Source: Icerya purchasi (Eukaryota; Arthropoda; Insecta; Hemiptera; Monophlebidae). Taken from it: a stretch of DNA of 64,000 nucleotides. Below, piece after piece: positions 36,581 to 46,954 of the stretch (positions within the stretch are counted from its first letter, which is position 1; the number at the start of each line of letters is the position of its first letter). The notes under the pieces were generated by a model that was given only the letters and a program-made list of their open reading frames with translations, was not told where the DNA came from and did not search any database. The stretch covers positions 106,189,164 through 106,253,163 of the forward strand of contig CM077116.1 of the NCBI GenBank assembly GCA_039619475.1. Reading direction: 5' to 3'. The position numbers and the translations under genes are program-made.

Positions 36581-37494
36581 TTAAGTATGCACATTCTTCG
36601 CTTAATATAAACAGATAAACTTTGAATTATTGTTTCAACTTGGAAATTCGGTGCCGACCCGAATAAGTATTAATGTTGTTTAAGATTTAATGTCCCCTTT
36701 AAGTATGATCTTTTCTAAATTATCTATCATCTAGTAATTATTTTTTTCGTTCTAGTGCATTTTCATTAAAATTTTCTTTAGAGTACATCGGTGTTTTTTT
36801 TTATTCAATGTGGGATGCGTAACATGATTTTTAAATTCTACTCAATTTTTCATTCACTGTGAAACACCTTCTTTAAAAAAAGAACTTTTTACGCTTGTCA
36901 CAGTTTGAATATTAAAGTAACTGACAATGAGTTCATTTTAGGTATTCTTCATTTTTAATAATAATCTTTCGAAAGACTCCTTTTTTAAAATTTCTCAGCT
37001 AACACCGACTGTAGTTTCCGAATGTTTTAGGCCTTGGCGAATGCTGGCAGGATATCTCGGGGAAACATCCGTCTGAAATTTTGTTACCTTTCTTTCGAAA
37101 TGGAATTAAATAATATTTTCGGGCATTAAAAATGGAACGGAAAATAAAAGGACCAAATATTATTAATTATCTATCTGGCCTTAGTTCAAATTGAAAATGA
37201 GTAAAGGAAATTTTAATGTAGAAATCATCGGCCGAAACCGATTTCTATTGTAGCCGCCGGTTTCAAATATACCTTGCTTTTACGTAACATGCGACACGAC
37301 ATAAAAGAGATCGAAATAATAATTCAATAAGTTTTTGTCAAAATTCTTCGACAACATTAACATATCGCAAATTACTTATTAAATAAAAGCGTAGCTTATG
37401 GTTTTTAGCTGTTTACGGAATCTCTTTCATTTTCCCTTTTGAAACATTTAATAATTTCATGCTTGTGTGGTATGTGTTCAGTAAAGGTGCTATG
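36581..37494. other. AT-rich spacer, no gene seen
   Basis: No coding or repeat signal beyond short T tracts. Confidence 0.45.
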
Positions 37495-37880
37495 GTGGGG
37501 CGCAGGTCTGTGCCTAGAATTTTGAAGGGGGAACGGAGTGAAAATTTTCTTCGCATATTTATTTTATAAATAACGATACATTTTTCACTAATATTCTCAT
37601 ATTATTAATAATTTCCATAATTTTGATTTATATGTATTAATAATTTACGTAAATGAATTGCCCCGTATAAAAACATTAGTAAAAATTACACATATGTTAT
37701 TGATTATACTCGTAATAAAAAATTTTTTGCATAAAATATTAATGGAGTATCTAAAAATATGAAGCATATTTTTTCTTTTTTCTTTTAAAGGTAAAAACAC
37801 TCTACAAAATCATCAGTATTTATTTTAAATTTTTGATTTTTTTAACCCCCTGCCCCCGTGGACACGGCCTTGGTGGGGCA
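37495..37880. mobile_element. hAT-type miniature element with near-perfect 8-bp duplication
   Basis: The body is 37503-37872 (370 bp). It starts CAGGTCTGTGCCTAG; its right end, read in reverse, is CAAGGCCGTGTCCACG. G-rich stretches (GAAGGGGGAA and, reversed, GGGGGCAGGGGG) lie just inside both ends. The flanks are GTGGGGCG (37495-37502) and GTGGGGCA (37873-37880), matching at seven of eight positions. The interior is AT-rich and non-coding. The 8-bp duplication and CA-initial inverted ends fit hAT. Similar ends and size occur at 49165-49540, but the interiors are not alike. Confidence 0.75.
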
Positions 37881-39929
37881 GTTCATTTAATTAACCGACA
37901 CTTGTGCTAAGGCGAATTTTTCGATTTTTTCGGCATTATTTCATTTATTTAAACTGAAATCACGTTAAAAAGTTGACTCGCTTTACTTGATGAAAGGCTC
38001 AATGTACTCTACTGATGCTAACTTTTGGTGGCTACGTCGGCTTTACGTGTTTCACGCGACCTGGAAGTATTGTTTACGAACATTTCCGCGTTATTCAAAT
38101 GTGACTATTGCGTGATAATTTGCGAGCTTTTTTTTTTCCTTTTCTTATTGCATAATTGTATTGATTCGGTTTTCTTTGTGTTCCGAGATGTGTGTTCATG
38201 ACTTCTATGCTTTAGGCTCGACCTTTACGCATTTTATTCTAGTATTAATACTGAACTAAAACTGTTTCTGATGAACCTATTATTTCGGACGCGCTTCAAT
38301 TTTCTAATACCAGTTATTATCCAAGCGTATTTATCTCAATCCCTCTTCCTATCTTCTCAGTCGATCGCTAGTGCGAACACTGACGGTTGTAGATTGCGAC
38401 AGATTCGATTATCGCGCGATAGGTGCCCGATTTAAGGTGGTAATCGTTTATTTTTCATTAGTACGTAATTTCTTCACTGTCATCCTCCATTTCACCCATA
38501 CCGAACTAAATCTGGAATTCATTTTTTCTGAGTGTTCTTTATCGTCTGCGACCACAGATTTATCGGTATGTGCATGTAGAACCTTTTCTCAAAAATTTTT
38601 TCATTTACTTTTATGGTTCCAGATTATCATACATCCAACGCTGCGCATATTTCTTTCTAATTTTAAACGTATTTCATGCTTTGCGATTTGATCACTCTAC
38701 TTTTGAATTCGATTTACGTTTTTTTTAATGGCGTCACGATCACTTTCAATAAAAAGCTTCCCTAATAGGATAAGTAATGTGGAGATAAGGTGAGTTTTGA
38801 TTTTAACAGAGAAATCGTTACATGCACTTACCGCTAGTTGTATGTCATTTATCCGTTTTTACATAGAAATTGAACTGACTATTTTATGAAACATTAGATT
38901 TTAGGAATGATAGCTGAGTGAATGTATCGAACATTAGACAGTCACGTACTTTCTGTTTAGTTTTTACGGAATAATTCATTTACCATTATATATATATATA
39001 TATATAAATGTACATGTACTAAATATGTATATATATATTACGCCGAGGTAATATGGAAATTTTGTATTGATCAAATATAACGTTTATTTATAATGGAACT
39101 TGTAACAAAAGTAAAATGAGTACATTAGAAATTACTACACAGGCCATAAATTAAAAAAATGATACAGTCAATTAAAATTGACTTTTCTCTAAGAATTATA
39201 GAAGAGACTCAAGGGAGTGTCCCTGTGATGAAGTCCGAATGAACAGTTACGTATATATATATATATATATATTATATATGTATGTATATGTAGCGTTTTA
39301 AATGAGGCAGTAAAAATTACAATTCAAATAGACACCTCTCTGTTTAAACGTGTATTTGATAATAATTGATTTTCTATAATACTGAAATATGAAAAAGGAA
39401 CTCAATTTTTGACAGTTCTAATCAAAATAAATTATTAAAAATAATAGGCTGCTCCATTATGCTATGTCGGCTTATCAAACGTTGGCTAACATTTTGGCAA
39501 TCATTCGTCTATCTAGGACTGAACAATCTTGTTGTTGGTAATACCATTGTAACAGAGTTTATATCCATGATATTATTCTTCTTCCCCCGGTGGTGGTCTT
39601 TTCCCAGCAATTTTGTTTTACATAAAAGTCTTAGAATGTTGTATTGTCTCGAATAGCGTATTATAAAATTATTGTGTGTAAGGGTAGTGGGTGCTTAGCA
39701 ATAAAAACAGATTTTTCTTTTTTATAATTTATATAAGTTGTAAGGGAAAGTAACGGTGATGTTGGTACATAGTCACCGTTACATTATATGTACTTTAGTT
39801 AGATTATCAAGTATACAATTAATACATAATTATATTTAAATTAAATACTATACGTATGTGTTTATTTATATAAAAATATGTATATCTATATGTGTATGTA
39901 TGTTGTTAAATGTGTTGTCTATTTACAGG
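37881..39929. other. AT-rich intergenic DNA with TA microsatellites
   Basis: (TA)n tracts lie at about 38988-39006 and 39253-39275. The frame at 38371-38691 (106 codons) has no recognised domain and no splice context. No gene called. Confidence 0.4.
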
Positions 39930-40206
39930 TGTTAATCCATGTATTATAAGTGAATATTCACTCGGTTTTGGGATCATTTTTCTGGCCATCAGTTCATGAA
40001 AATAGCCAAGAGTTTTTTTTTAAATTTTCTGGGGTTATTACAAATGAAGTATTTATGTTAACGTTATATTTTCCACGGATGTCGCTCACTTTTTTACAAG
40101 TGTAAATAATACGGCAGATATCAATGATGGGTTCTCCGCAAAAGTTGGCAGTGGGAAGTATTGCTTAACTGAAATCTGAATAAATAGCTTCCAAGGTTGC
40201 CATGAC
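39930..40206 (-). mobile_element. R1-like LINE C-terminal knuckle, fused to the neighbouring LINE
   Basis: Reverse translation reads GHGNLGSYLFRFQLSNTSHC, then after a one-base shift CGEPII, RIIYTC and KKVSDIRGKYNV. This is the GHG..G.YL.RF plus C..C...C pattern of R1-like LINE proteins (compare SGHG-FQPYLFRFNL at 62692). The usual His before the last Cys is replaced (CRIIYTC). It continues without a gap and in the same reading frame from the LKYFGDIIP block of the endonuclease-RT-type LINE to its right. The 3' limit is unclear. Confidence 0.7.
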
Positions 40207-40974
40207 CAGGTATTATGTCTCCAAAGTACTTTAATTTACGATGTTTAAATTCCTTTTGTACTTTTTCCTATTCTTCCAATCGGTTTAAAACCTCCGGGTT
40301 TTGTATTTTGCCCGTCTATTTTATTTTAAGTACTCCACGGTACAATCAGATCGGAAAAGCGTCTAGTTTCCATTGTCTTCATTAATGTTCAGCTTTCAGT
40401 TCCATAAAGTGAGAATACGTATTAGCCTCATTTTTAGTTCTAATTTTATATTTTTACCACGTAATATTGTTTTTAATTTTAAAAATACATTTTGAGCTTT
40501 TTCAATTCTTATTTTGATTTTGCTTTGCGCATACTTCATAATTACTAGCGAGATATTCAAATTTTTAATTTTCTCTATTTTTTCCTCATAAGTTTTGAGC
40601 GGGGTAGTTACTATAGTTTTATCCTTTCTGTTAATTACAGTGTATTTTGCTTTACAAATGTTCAGTTGCATAATCTGTACACCATACGGTAGGGGAGACA
40701 TCGACGAATTATTATCGTTCGTCTAGACCAGCGGTTCCCAAACTTTTATGATCGCGGAACCCTCATAAAATCAATTTTATTTTATGGAACCCATAATGCC
40801 AAATGAAAACTTATTAATTGTTGATATGTAAACAAAATTTGATTGTTTTCTTCTGAATTACAACATTCACTACGATTATTCCACATTCTATTAATTTCTA
40901 ATATAAAAGGTATCGCAATTTTAAATATAGGTAAATAAAATTTATTTAGTAAAAATTTTTAAACAAATCAATGT

Positions 40975-41115
40975 GAAGAATGAAATTGTTTCACTGTTGT
41001 TTTATTATTAATAATGGTTTTAAAATTTAGTTTAATATCCGACAGTTATATGCGTGCATCCGGAATAGCATCTAATTTACTCCTGAATTTATTTTTAGTT
41101 TATGCATAAAAGCCT
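40975..41115 (-). pseudogene. hAT transposase, C-terminal dimerisation end (fragment)
   Basis: Reverse translation reads NKFRSKLDAIPDARI, a stop, LSDIKLNFKTIINNKTTVKQ and HSSH. The K.RSKLD...DAR..LS.IK pattern is the very C-terminus of ZBED5/FAM200-type hAT transposases. It is separated from the upstream block by the nested LINE. Confidence 0.65.
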
Positions 41116-41176
41116 GTTTGGCATCTGTATGTAGTTATAAGAGGAAGCAGAGTTAAAATAGCTTATTCTTTTTGTT

Positions 41177-41780
41177 TCGTTTTTTTCTTATTCTGGGCGT
41201 GCCAGCGGCCTTGATCCAACAACATGAAAAATTAAGAGATAGAACTAAATAGCTAGGCGGTCAGAAATGGAAAACACAAAGGACAGCAGCAACGGAATAG
41301 CTGAAGGCAATGGGAAGGAAAGGATATAGGTAGAGTTAAAGGGAGTAGGAAGACCCAAAGCTAACAGTTGAGCGTAAAGAAAGGAGCGTTCGTTAGAGAG
41401 CGCAGAACATTCGAAAATGATATGATTTGGATCACAAATACAAGAAGGCTCAGAAGCGTGAAGAGAGACGAAAGGAGAAAGAGCTAAAGAAAAACAAAAG
41501 CGAGAAGAAGGGAGAAGAAAATGATTGATTCTGTGAGTCTAATTAAGGAACAACCGTGGAATGACGACAGACAGGAATAGAATGAAACCAAGTCAGGAAA
41601 CGAGGAACCGGTTGAATAAGATAGTACTATGAAAAGCGATTCGAGAATAAAGATGGATTCATGTCCAACCAAAGTCTGAAATGATTAGAGCGTGATAGAG
41701 AAAGAATGTATGAAGAAGGGAAAGAGTCGAGGAAAGAACCATTGCGGGCGGCTGAGCGCGCTAAAGAGTCAGCTGCTGAG
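41177..41780 (-). mobile_element. LINE family 2 (R1/I-like) nested inside the hAT
   Basis: The reverse strand reads IPRLFLN-THRINHFLLPSS, CICDPNHIIFECSALSNERS, LLALGLPTPFNSTYILSFPL and FVFSISDRLAI before a stop. The same C-terminal blocks occur at 20562-20893 and 26413-26985, here best preserved with C-C-H-C residues visible. A ~100-bp trailer ends in a short A-rich tail (plus-strand T run 41180-41187). It interrupts the hAT transposase between its catalytic-domain remains and its C-terminal end, so it inserted after the hAT arrived. 5'-truncated near 41780. Confidence 0.85.
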
Positions 41781-41784
41781 GCAT

Positions 41785-42400
41785 TGCTTTCAATATTGGA
41801 ACTTGGCTACTTGAAAGTATTCATTTTTAATATTAACCCAAAACTGGTTGAGTAACACTGATTTAAATGTGTATTTTAAAGCAGTTGAACTCTGAATATC
41901 AATAAGCGATTCATCTTCCAACATTGATAAAGTTTCAGATTTATCTTTATTGATAAATGGATTTTGTACCCAGTCAATGTTATTCTCGGTAATCGGGAAG
42001 TATTCTGACAAAGATTTTAACAGGTTCGCCGAATGTTCATTAATGAGGTTTTGAATTTCATAACTCTATCATGTTTTCCTGCAGTAGAATTTCATTTAAA
42101 AGTGGCAAACATTCAACATTGTTTTTTTCCATGCAAGAAATCCAGAAATTTAGTTTCCTTTCTAGAGCTGTTATTGTCTCACGCAGTAAATATGGTTGTT
42201 GCTTTTCCTTGTAAAGATTTCGGCAAGATGAGCTAATTTCATAAATGGACCCGTTATTATAAAAAAGAAGTTGCTTTAAGCGAAAAAATAGACACCAAAC
42301 CAGGAACGCAGTTTCTTTGTGACTACTAATAAACCTTATCGACAATGTGTATTTGATGTAAGTAAGGAAAAGAGCTTCATAATTTATTATTGAGCGAAAT
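41785..42400 (-). pseudogene. hAT transposase, central part (ZBED5/FAM200-like fragment)
   Basis: Two reverse frames carry it. The first (42345-42058) includes YLLRETITALERKLNFWISC and VECLPLLNEILLQ. The second (42011-41790) includes MSEYFPITENNIDWVQNPFI, SLIDIQSSTALKYTFKSV and LNQFWVNIKNEYFQVAKF. In ZBED5/FAM200-type hAT proteins, FPLLEEIL...L...FSRYFP...W..NPF, then a block ending FW....EYP.I...A, occurs in this order before the C-terminal dimerisation region. The N-terminal zinc finger and first catalytic region were not found, consistent with internal deletion. Frames are joined by a stop, so the gene is dead. Confidence 0.75.
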
Positions 42401-42641
42401 ATATTAAAAGAACGCTTTTATTTTTAAATTTAAATGTTTTTCTCTTATCATCTATCGGCTATTTCTATTTCTTTCCCGTTTTACGAAAACTTTTTGGCTT
42501 ATTCTTTATTCCTTGGTTTTTACAGTTGGAAGGCAACCTTGATGAATTTTCTTGCGGAACCCCAGTGACCCCTTGGCGGAACCCACTTTGGGACCACTGG
42601 TCTAGACTGTTCGCTATTAGAATATGTAGTAATTTTCATCG

Positions 42642-43790
42642 TTTTTTTTTTTTTTTTTTTTTTTTTTGTAGCGGCAATCACATTAGTCCAAGAAAGTACA
42701 CTTTCCTTCTTCCTTCTACATATATAGTAGTTCGATTCCGGACGTCGAGACCTGATTTTTGAACAGTTAAACACCACTACCGTCGATTCCCTATTTTCCG
42801 GATCAGTTCTGTGATGTCTGCAGGCCAGTTAGTTTTATTATTTGATCTACATGACGATTTGCGGGTCTACCTCTTTTTCTTTGACCGCTAACTTTACCCT
42901 GAATAATTTTAATTTTTCCATCTTATTGACCCGAATTATATATGACCACCGAAAAACGATAACGCTCTTTTTCTAATTGTAGATAGCAGTCGCTCTTTTT
43001 CATCAATTCGCAGTTCTTTCAAACAAAACTTGTTGGTTCTATGCGCCGTCCATGGTACGCGTAGAAGCTTCCGAGAGCACTTCATTTCGAGGGCCTCCAG
43101 TTACCTTTTCGATACCACATTTATAGTGCACGCTTCCGATCCGTATAACAGAAACGAAAACACTACGGTTTTTAGCAGTCTTGTTTTGGTATATTTCGGT
43201 ATCTTATAATTTCTCCATATGTTAATTATTGCCTCGCTTGCTAAGACTATTCTTCTTTTAATTTTTCGGTCAGAGCCACCTTGATTATGCAGGCTCTCAG
43301 ATGAGTCACTTCTTCTCTTACCGGGATATCTTTAATTCGGTTTCCTACTTGTGATATATGTAGTTGCCTCGTCTGCGTTGACTATTAAAAGGGAGCATTT
43401 TGACCTGTTCAGCTTTAGTCCCATTTCGTTGCTGGTATCTTCGATTTTGTTCAGTAATTGATTCATTTCCTCTTTGATTTCGCATTAAGTGTCAAATCAC
43501 AGATTGAATATGGAAATTCCGCCTTTCCGTCCTTGTGTTGCTTTGTTTATTATCTATTCTCCATATATATATATATTGAGTAATAGAGGCGGCATGCAAA
43601 GTCCCTGTGTCTTACGCCTTTGTTCACCTGAAATTGTTCTGATAATTCATTTTCTATTTTAACTCTTATTATTTATGTACAGCTTGTACAACGAGAAAAT
43701 CAAGTGTTTCGGTGTACCAATGAAATTCAATGTCTGTCATAGTTTGGATCATCTGACGTTATCGAAGGTTTTAGTACACCAAGAAGAGTC
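42642..43790 (-). mobile_element. Endonuclease-RT-type LINE, copy X, with poly(A)
   Basis: Reverse translation gives RT motif A as TKTFDNVRWSKL (Asp present) near 43770, IGTPKHLIFSLYKLYINNK, a degenerate VNKGVRHRDFACRL block (normally VRQGD-LSPLL), MGLKLNRSKCSLLIVNADEA, RRIVLASEAIINIWRNYKIP, TRLLKTVVFSFLLYGSEACT, CSRKLLRVPWTAHRTNK and LRIDEKERLLSTIRKRALSF. It ends with the GRP-NRHVDQI-like tail near 42850. A ~150-bp trailer and a 26-base A tract (plus-strand T tract 42642-42667) complete the 3' end. The block with the second Asp pair is missing or decayed. Stops are present, and the 5' truncation is near 43790. Confidence 0.88.
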
Positions 43791-46548
43791 TTTAAATGAA
43801 ATTTAAAACATAAACAGATAAATTAAAGTGTAAGCGATAAATGTTTAGAAGAACTTTGCGTAAGGCGATGTAGAAGAAGTGACCGAAACGTGCAGAAAAT
43901 GTGTCGCTACGTAAGGATTTACAAACGTTTTTTTTTATTATTTAACATACGCATAAAGCGATAGTAGAAATATGACTGAACATAATGACGAAACTAATTG
44001 CAATAATTGTGATAAAGAATGTGGACATGTAGCACGAATGCGAAGCGTTTCATTAAGAATACATGCGGATGGCCGATTTATTAGATAAACCGTTGTTAAT
44101 ATTTCGAGAACTTGCACTGTGGAGGAAGAACAGTCGCCATTGCTGACGGTTTTTTTTGTGTAGAATCAAAAACAGCAATTTCCAACTTCCTTTTGATTTA
44201 CATTTATAGTTTTTAGCGGAAGCAAATTATTCTCGGGCCTCCGTGTGCTCTATAGCAAATGAGTTTTAAAACGAACTTATTTTTTTTTTCTAATAAGAAA
44301 GTTTGTATTTGTTATTAATTTCGTGATATTGCCACCGTTTCAAGGTCAAATCGGCGTTACAAAAATTAATCTTACTTGTCGCGTGTATTATTGTTTGTTT
44401 ACTGATATAAGCGCTTTTACGAATAATGCAAATAATTCGTGCAATGCAAGCGTTTACATTACCGTAGTTAGTTGATAAAATATTGTTTTACATTACAAAA
44501 GTTCGGATTACTGTACGAGAGTAGCGCGTAAGCTGGCGCTGATTACGCCCTTCTCACAGAATGTCTCTTTTCTTCCTTTTTCCGGCTTCAATTGCGGCTG
44601 TAGAGTATAAATAAAATGTCGCGCTCTGAACTAGGTGTATCTGAGGGCCAGTTTCGGGGGTAAATTCTGAATCTTTAATTATGGCCCGAACGGAATGGAG
44701 CGTATTGTAAATTGTCTGTCAGTGTGTAGGTCCAGCGTACGCGTGCATTATTAACGGGACAAATATGTCAACATCGATGTTCTGCCCTTCATCGGTCTGA
44801 CGCATCCGGCTTTGCCACCCGGAGCATTTCCATTCCGGACTACTAAATATTTAGGCAAACACGCGGACCAGATCGGTATATCATTTGCAGAAATGGAAAT
44901 GAAATGTCGAATTTTGTATTCTCCGTTCGTGAGGAGTTTTTCGGACAAGCGAGTGAGCCATGTTGAATCAGCATTGCAGATGTATCGCAGAAGCATATTC
45001 GTTCGGCCAGACTAGACAGAAACGCGGCCGCTATCAACGACGACGGTTGTTTTAACTGAATTAGCGTGCAAACGCGAAATCGAAATTTACCAATCTAGGC
45101 TGCGAATTTATATTCGGCGCCACCGCTCTCTGTTTCATTGTCTTCGCCGGCTTTTGTGTTCTGCATGCACTCGATGTGACATATTGACAGCCGGTCGACA
45201 AATAAAACAGCCGCTTCCAGTTGTCGAGGAGTTCATGAATTATTGAAAAAAAACACGAAAAACACACGAAAAAAACACTCGAAAAAAACACACGACAAAA
45301 AAACACAAATTTTGTTCATCTCGCAGCCGCGATGATGTATCTGCTGGAAAGCTAAGCAGTCGGCAGACTAGCAAACGGTCTACACGAAGGCTCGTCTCCG
45401 AATTTTGCATTATACGATGGGGGCTTTTTCGAAATCTCTTTGCCAACCGGCTTAAATTAAATGCCGTTTGCCGCAACACCGGAGACAGGCTACAAAAATC
45501 AAAATTACCCCCCTATCAATTCCCAAAGTAAATCTGACATGACGGTCGGCTACTTAAAGTTTTTCTAAATCAAAAAGGAAACTTTTTATATCGTTTCAAT
45601 TCAACCGTTGATAGTTCCTTGTACCGTGTTATGAAGTTGGATTAACTTTTGAACTCGCTCGTTCCGTCTCCCCTGATAAATCGCGCTTTTGTTTTCTTCC
45701 AAAATCTCTCCGTTTTCCCGTTGCGCTCCGATATCGACTTTAATTTTTATCCTTCTGACGTTTACTTTTCGTACGCTTTTATTTCATGTAAGCGAAAAGG
45801 GAAAGAGAGCTGTGAGCGCTTTTTCTTTTTAAAACAAAAAACAACAACAACAACAACAACAACAGCAACTTTTAAACTTTATCATTCCTACAAAAATAAC
45901 TTACAGCGCACTCTGATATCGATATACACTAGTGCGCCTGCCTGTCAGCTTCGTTCGATAAGTCCGACAAATGTCTACAGACACGGTAACCACCAGGGAG
46001 TCGGCCCCTTTTTTAATTTTTTCTATAAATTTCGAGCAGCATAAATTATCGCGCGCACGGTTAAATATTTTATTCGGGATTCCTCGTGACCGGGGATGCC
46101 GCTAATTTGCGTCTGGACCGAATCATTTTACTTTCAGAATCTACGTTGTTCTTGTTTGTACTCTTCCGGCCATCGTCGAACGATCGTAGTATTTTTAATT
46201 TACTCGCGAAACTTAAAGTTAGTTACGCGATTTTGAATTTTTTTCATATGCTTTACATTATTCCGGTTACAAATATTTACATTTTTCTGAATTATTTGCG
46301 GGTGTAGGGCTTTTTTTCCGCATCATAATGTTGCATTGTCACCGAGTTCTGATAATTAACAAAAATTTCAAATCATTCGGACGTCGGAAAGTGGATGAAA
46401 AATAGATTTGAATAGCTGTATTGTATTGTTGAATTTACGGAAAGAGTGACCATGCAACGGAATTAAGTATAGCTTCAGTTAAACGCAGAAAGTTATTATA
46501 ATCAAATATGATATCCTTCTGTTACATTTCCTTCGAGACTGAAAAATT
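43791..46548. other. Intergenic with a GC-richer block, no gene seen
   Basis: About 44500-45480 is richer in CG words, with a TATAAATAAAA string near 44608 and many overlapping short frames on both strands, none recognisable. A CAA/ACA microsatellite lies at 45838-45865. The 131-codon frame spanning it (45649-46044) is partly simple repeat and is not called. Confidence 0.35.
45838..45865. repeat. (CAA)n microsatellite
   Basis: About eight CAA units, one with a G substitution. Confidence 0.9.
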
Positions 46549-46954
46549 AAAAATAAAATTATAGTTTAAAAAATTAAAAACAGACGCTTTAAATGTAAGA
46601 TGCGCTAAAAAATGTAAAATAATTTAAATTCTTTTACAATACTAACTTGAAAGAGGTGGACATTAATAATTAATTTTAGTTCACAATAAAAATTTAAGTT
46701 CTTTTACAATATTTACATAAGAGTGAAGAAGTGGACGTTAAGAATTAATTTCAATTCAAAATAAAGCATGACGTGATTTTATATCATTTACATTGTTGAG
46801 AGACTGAATGACTACTGATAAAAGCACCCCATGCTTTATTTTGAATTAAAATTAATTCTTAACGTCCACTTCTTCACTCTTATGTTAATATTCTGAAAGA
46901 ATTTAAATACATATAAAGCATCTGTTTTTAGTTTTTTAAACTATAATTTTATTT
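46549..46954. mobile_element. Foldback miniature element with duplicated left arm segment
   Basis: The outer parts pair: AAATAAAATTATAGTTTAAA (left, from about 46551) with the reverse complement of 46935-46954, then AAAAACAGACGCTTTAAATG with the sequence before it. The inner parts pair over about 70 bp: left CATAAGAGTGAAGAAGTGGA through ATAAAGCATG (46717-46770) with right CATGCTTTATTTTGAATT through CTCTTATG (46830-46883). The left arm holds two tandem versions of the ~70-bp inner unit (46624-46692 diverged, 46693-46766 close), the right arm only one. The loop is 46771-46829. No coding capacity, and no target duplication was established. Confidence 0.82.

Larger units (their letters stand above)
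40721..42607 (-). mobile_element. hAT transposon (Buster/ZBED5-like) with perfect 8-bp duplication
   Basis: The body is 40729-42599 (1871 bp). It starts CAGCGGTTCCCAAACTTTT; the right end in reverse is CAGTGGTCCCAAAGTGGGTT. GTCTAGAC stands at 40721-40728 and 42600-42607 without a mismatch, and the string is itself palindromic with central TA. The reverse strand encodes remains of a hAT transposase in two blocks (about 42400-41785 and 41115-40975). These are separated by a nested family 2 LINE (41177-41780). Sequence inside both ends repeats GCGGAACCC words. At 1.87 kb including the nested LINE, much of the original transposase gene is deleted. It landed inside copy Y of the endonuclease-RT LINE. 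Confidence 0.93.
40207..42641 (-). mobile_element. Endonuclease-RT-type LINE, copy Y, split by a hAT element
   Basis: The LINE occupies 42641-42608 and 40728-40207, read on the reverse strand. The interval between is the hAT insertion plus its second target copy. Removing the insertion rejoins ILIANS with LDER...FVDV, the sequence just after RT motif C. Downstream are KAKYTVINRKD, MKYAQSKIKIRIEKAQNVFL, KLKTILRGKNIKLELKMRL and WLYRGVLKIKWTGK-like thumb residues, ending KHRKLKYFGDII. This word order is that of the insect LINE often annotated as endonuclease-reverse transcriptase or craniofacial-development-protein-2-like. Clade naming is my inference. It is 5'-truncated directly against the poly(A) of copy X, and carries stops. 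Confidence 0.8.

Noticed and set aside
42526..42777. Overlapping 78- and 85-codon frames
   Set aside because: They span the hAT end, a target duplication and a poly(T) tract, so they are junction artefacts.
45649..46044. 131-codon frame
   Set aside because: A large part is encoded by a CAA microsatellite; no recognisable domain.
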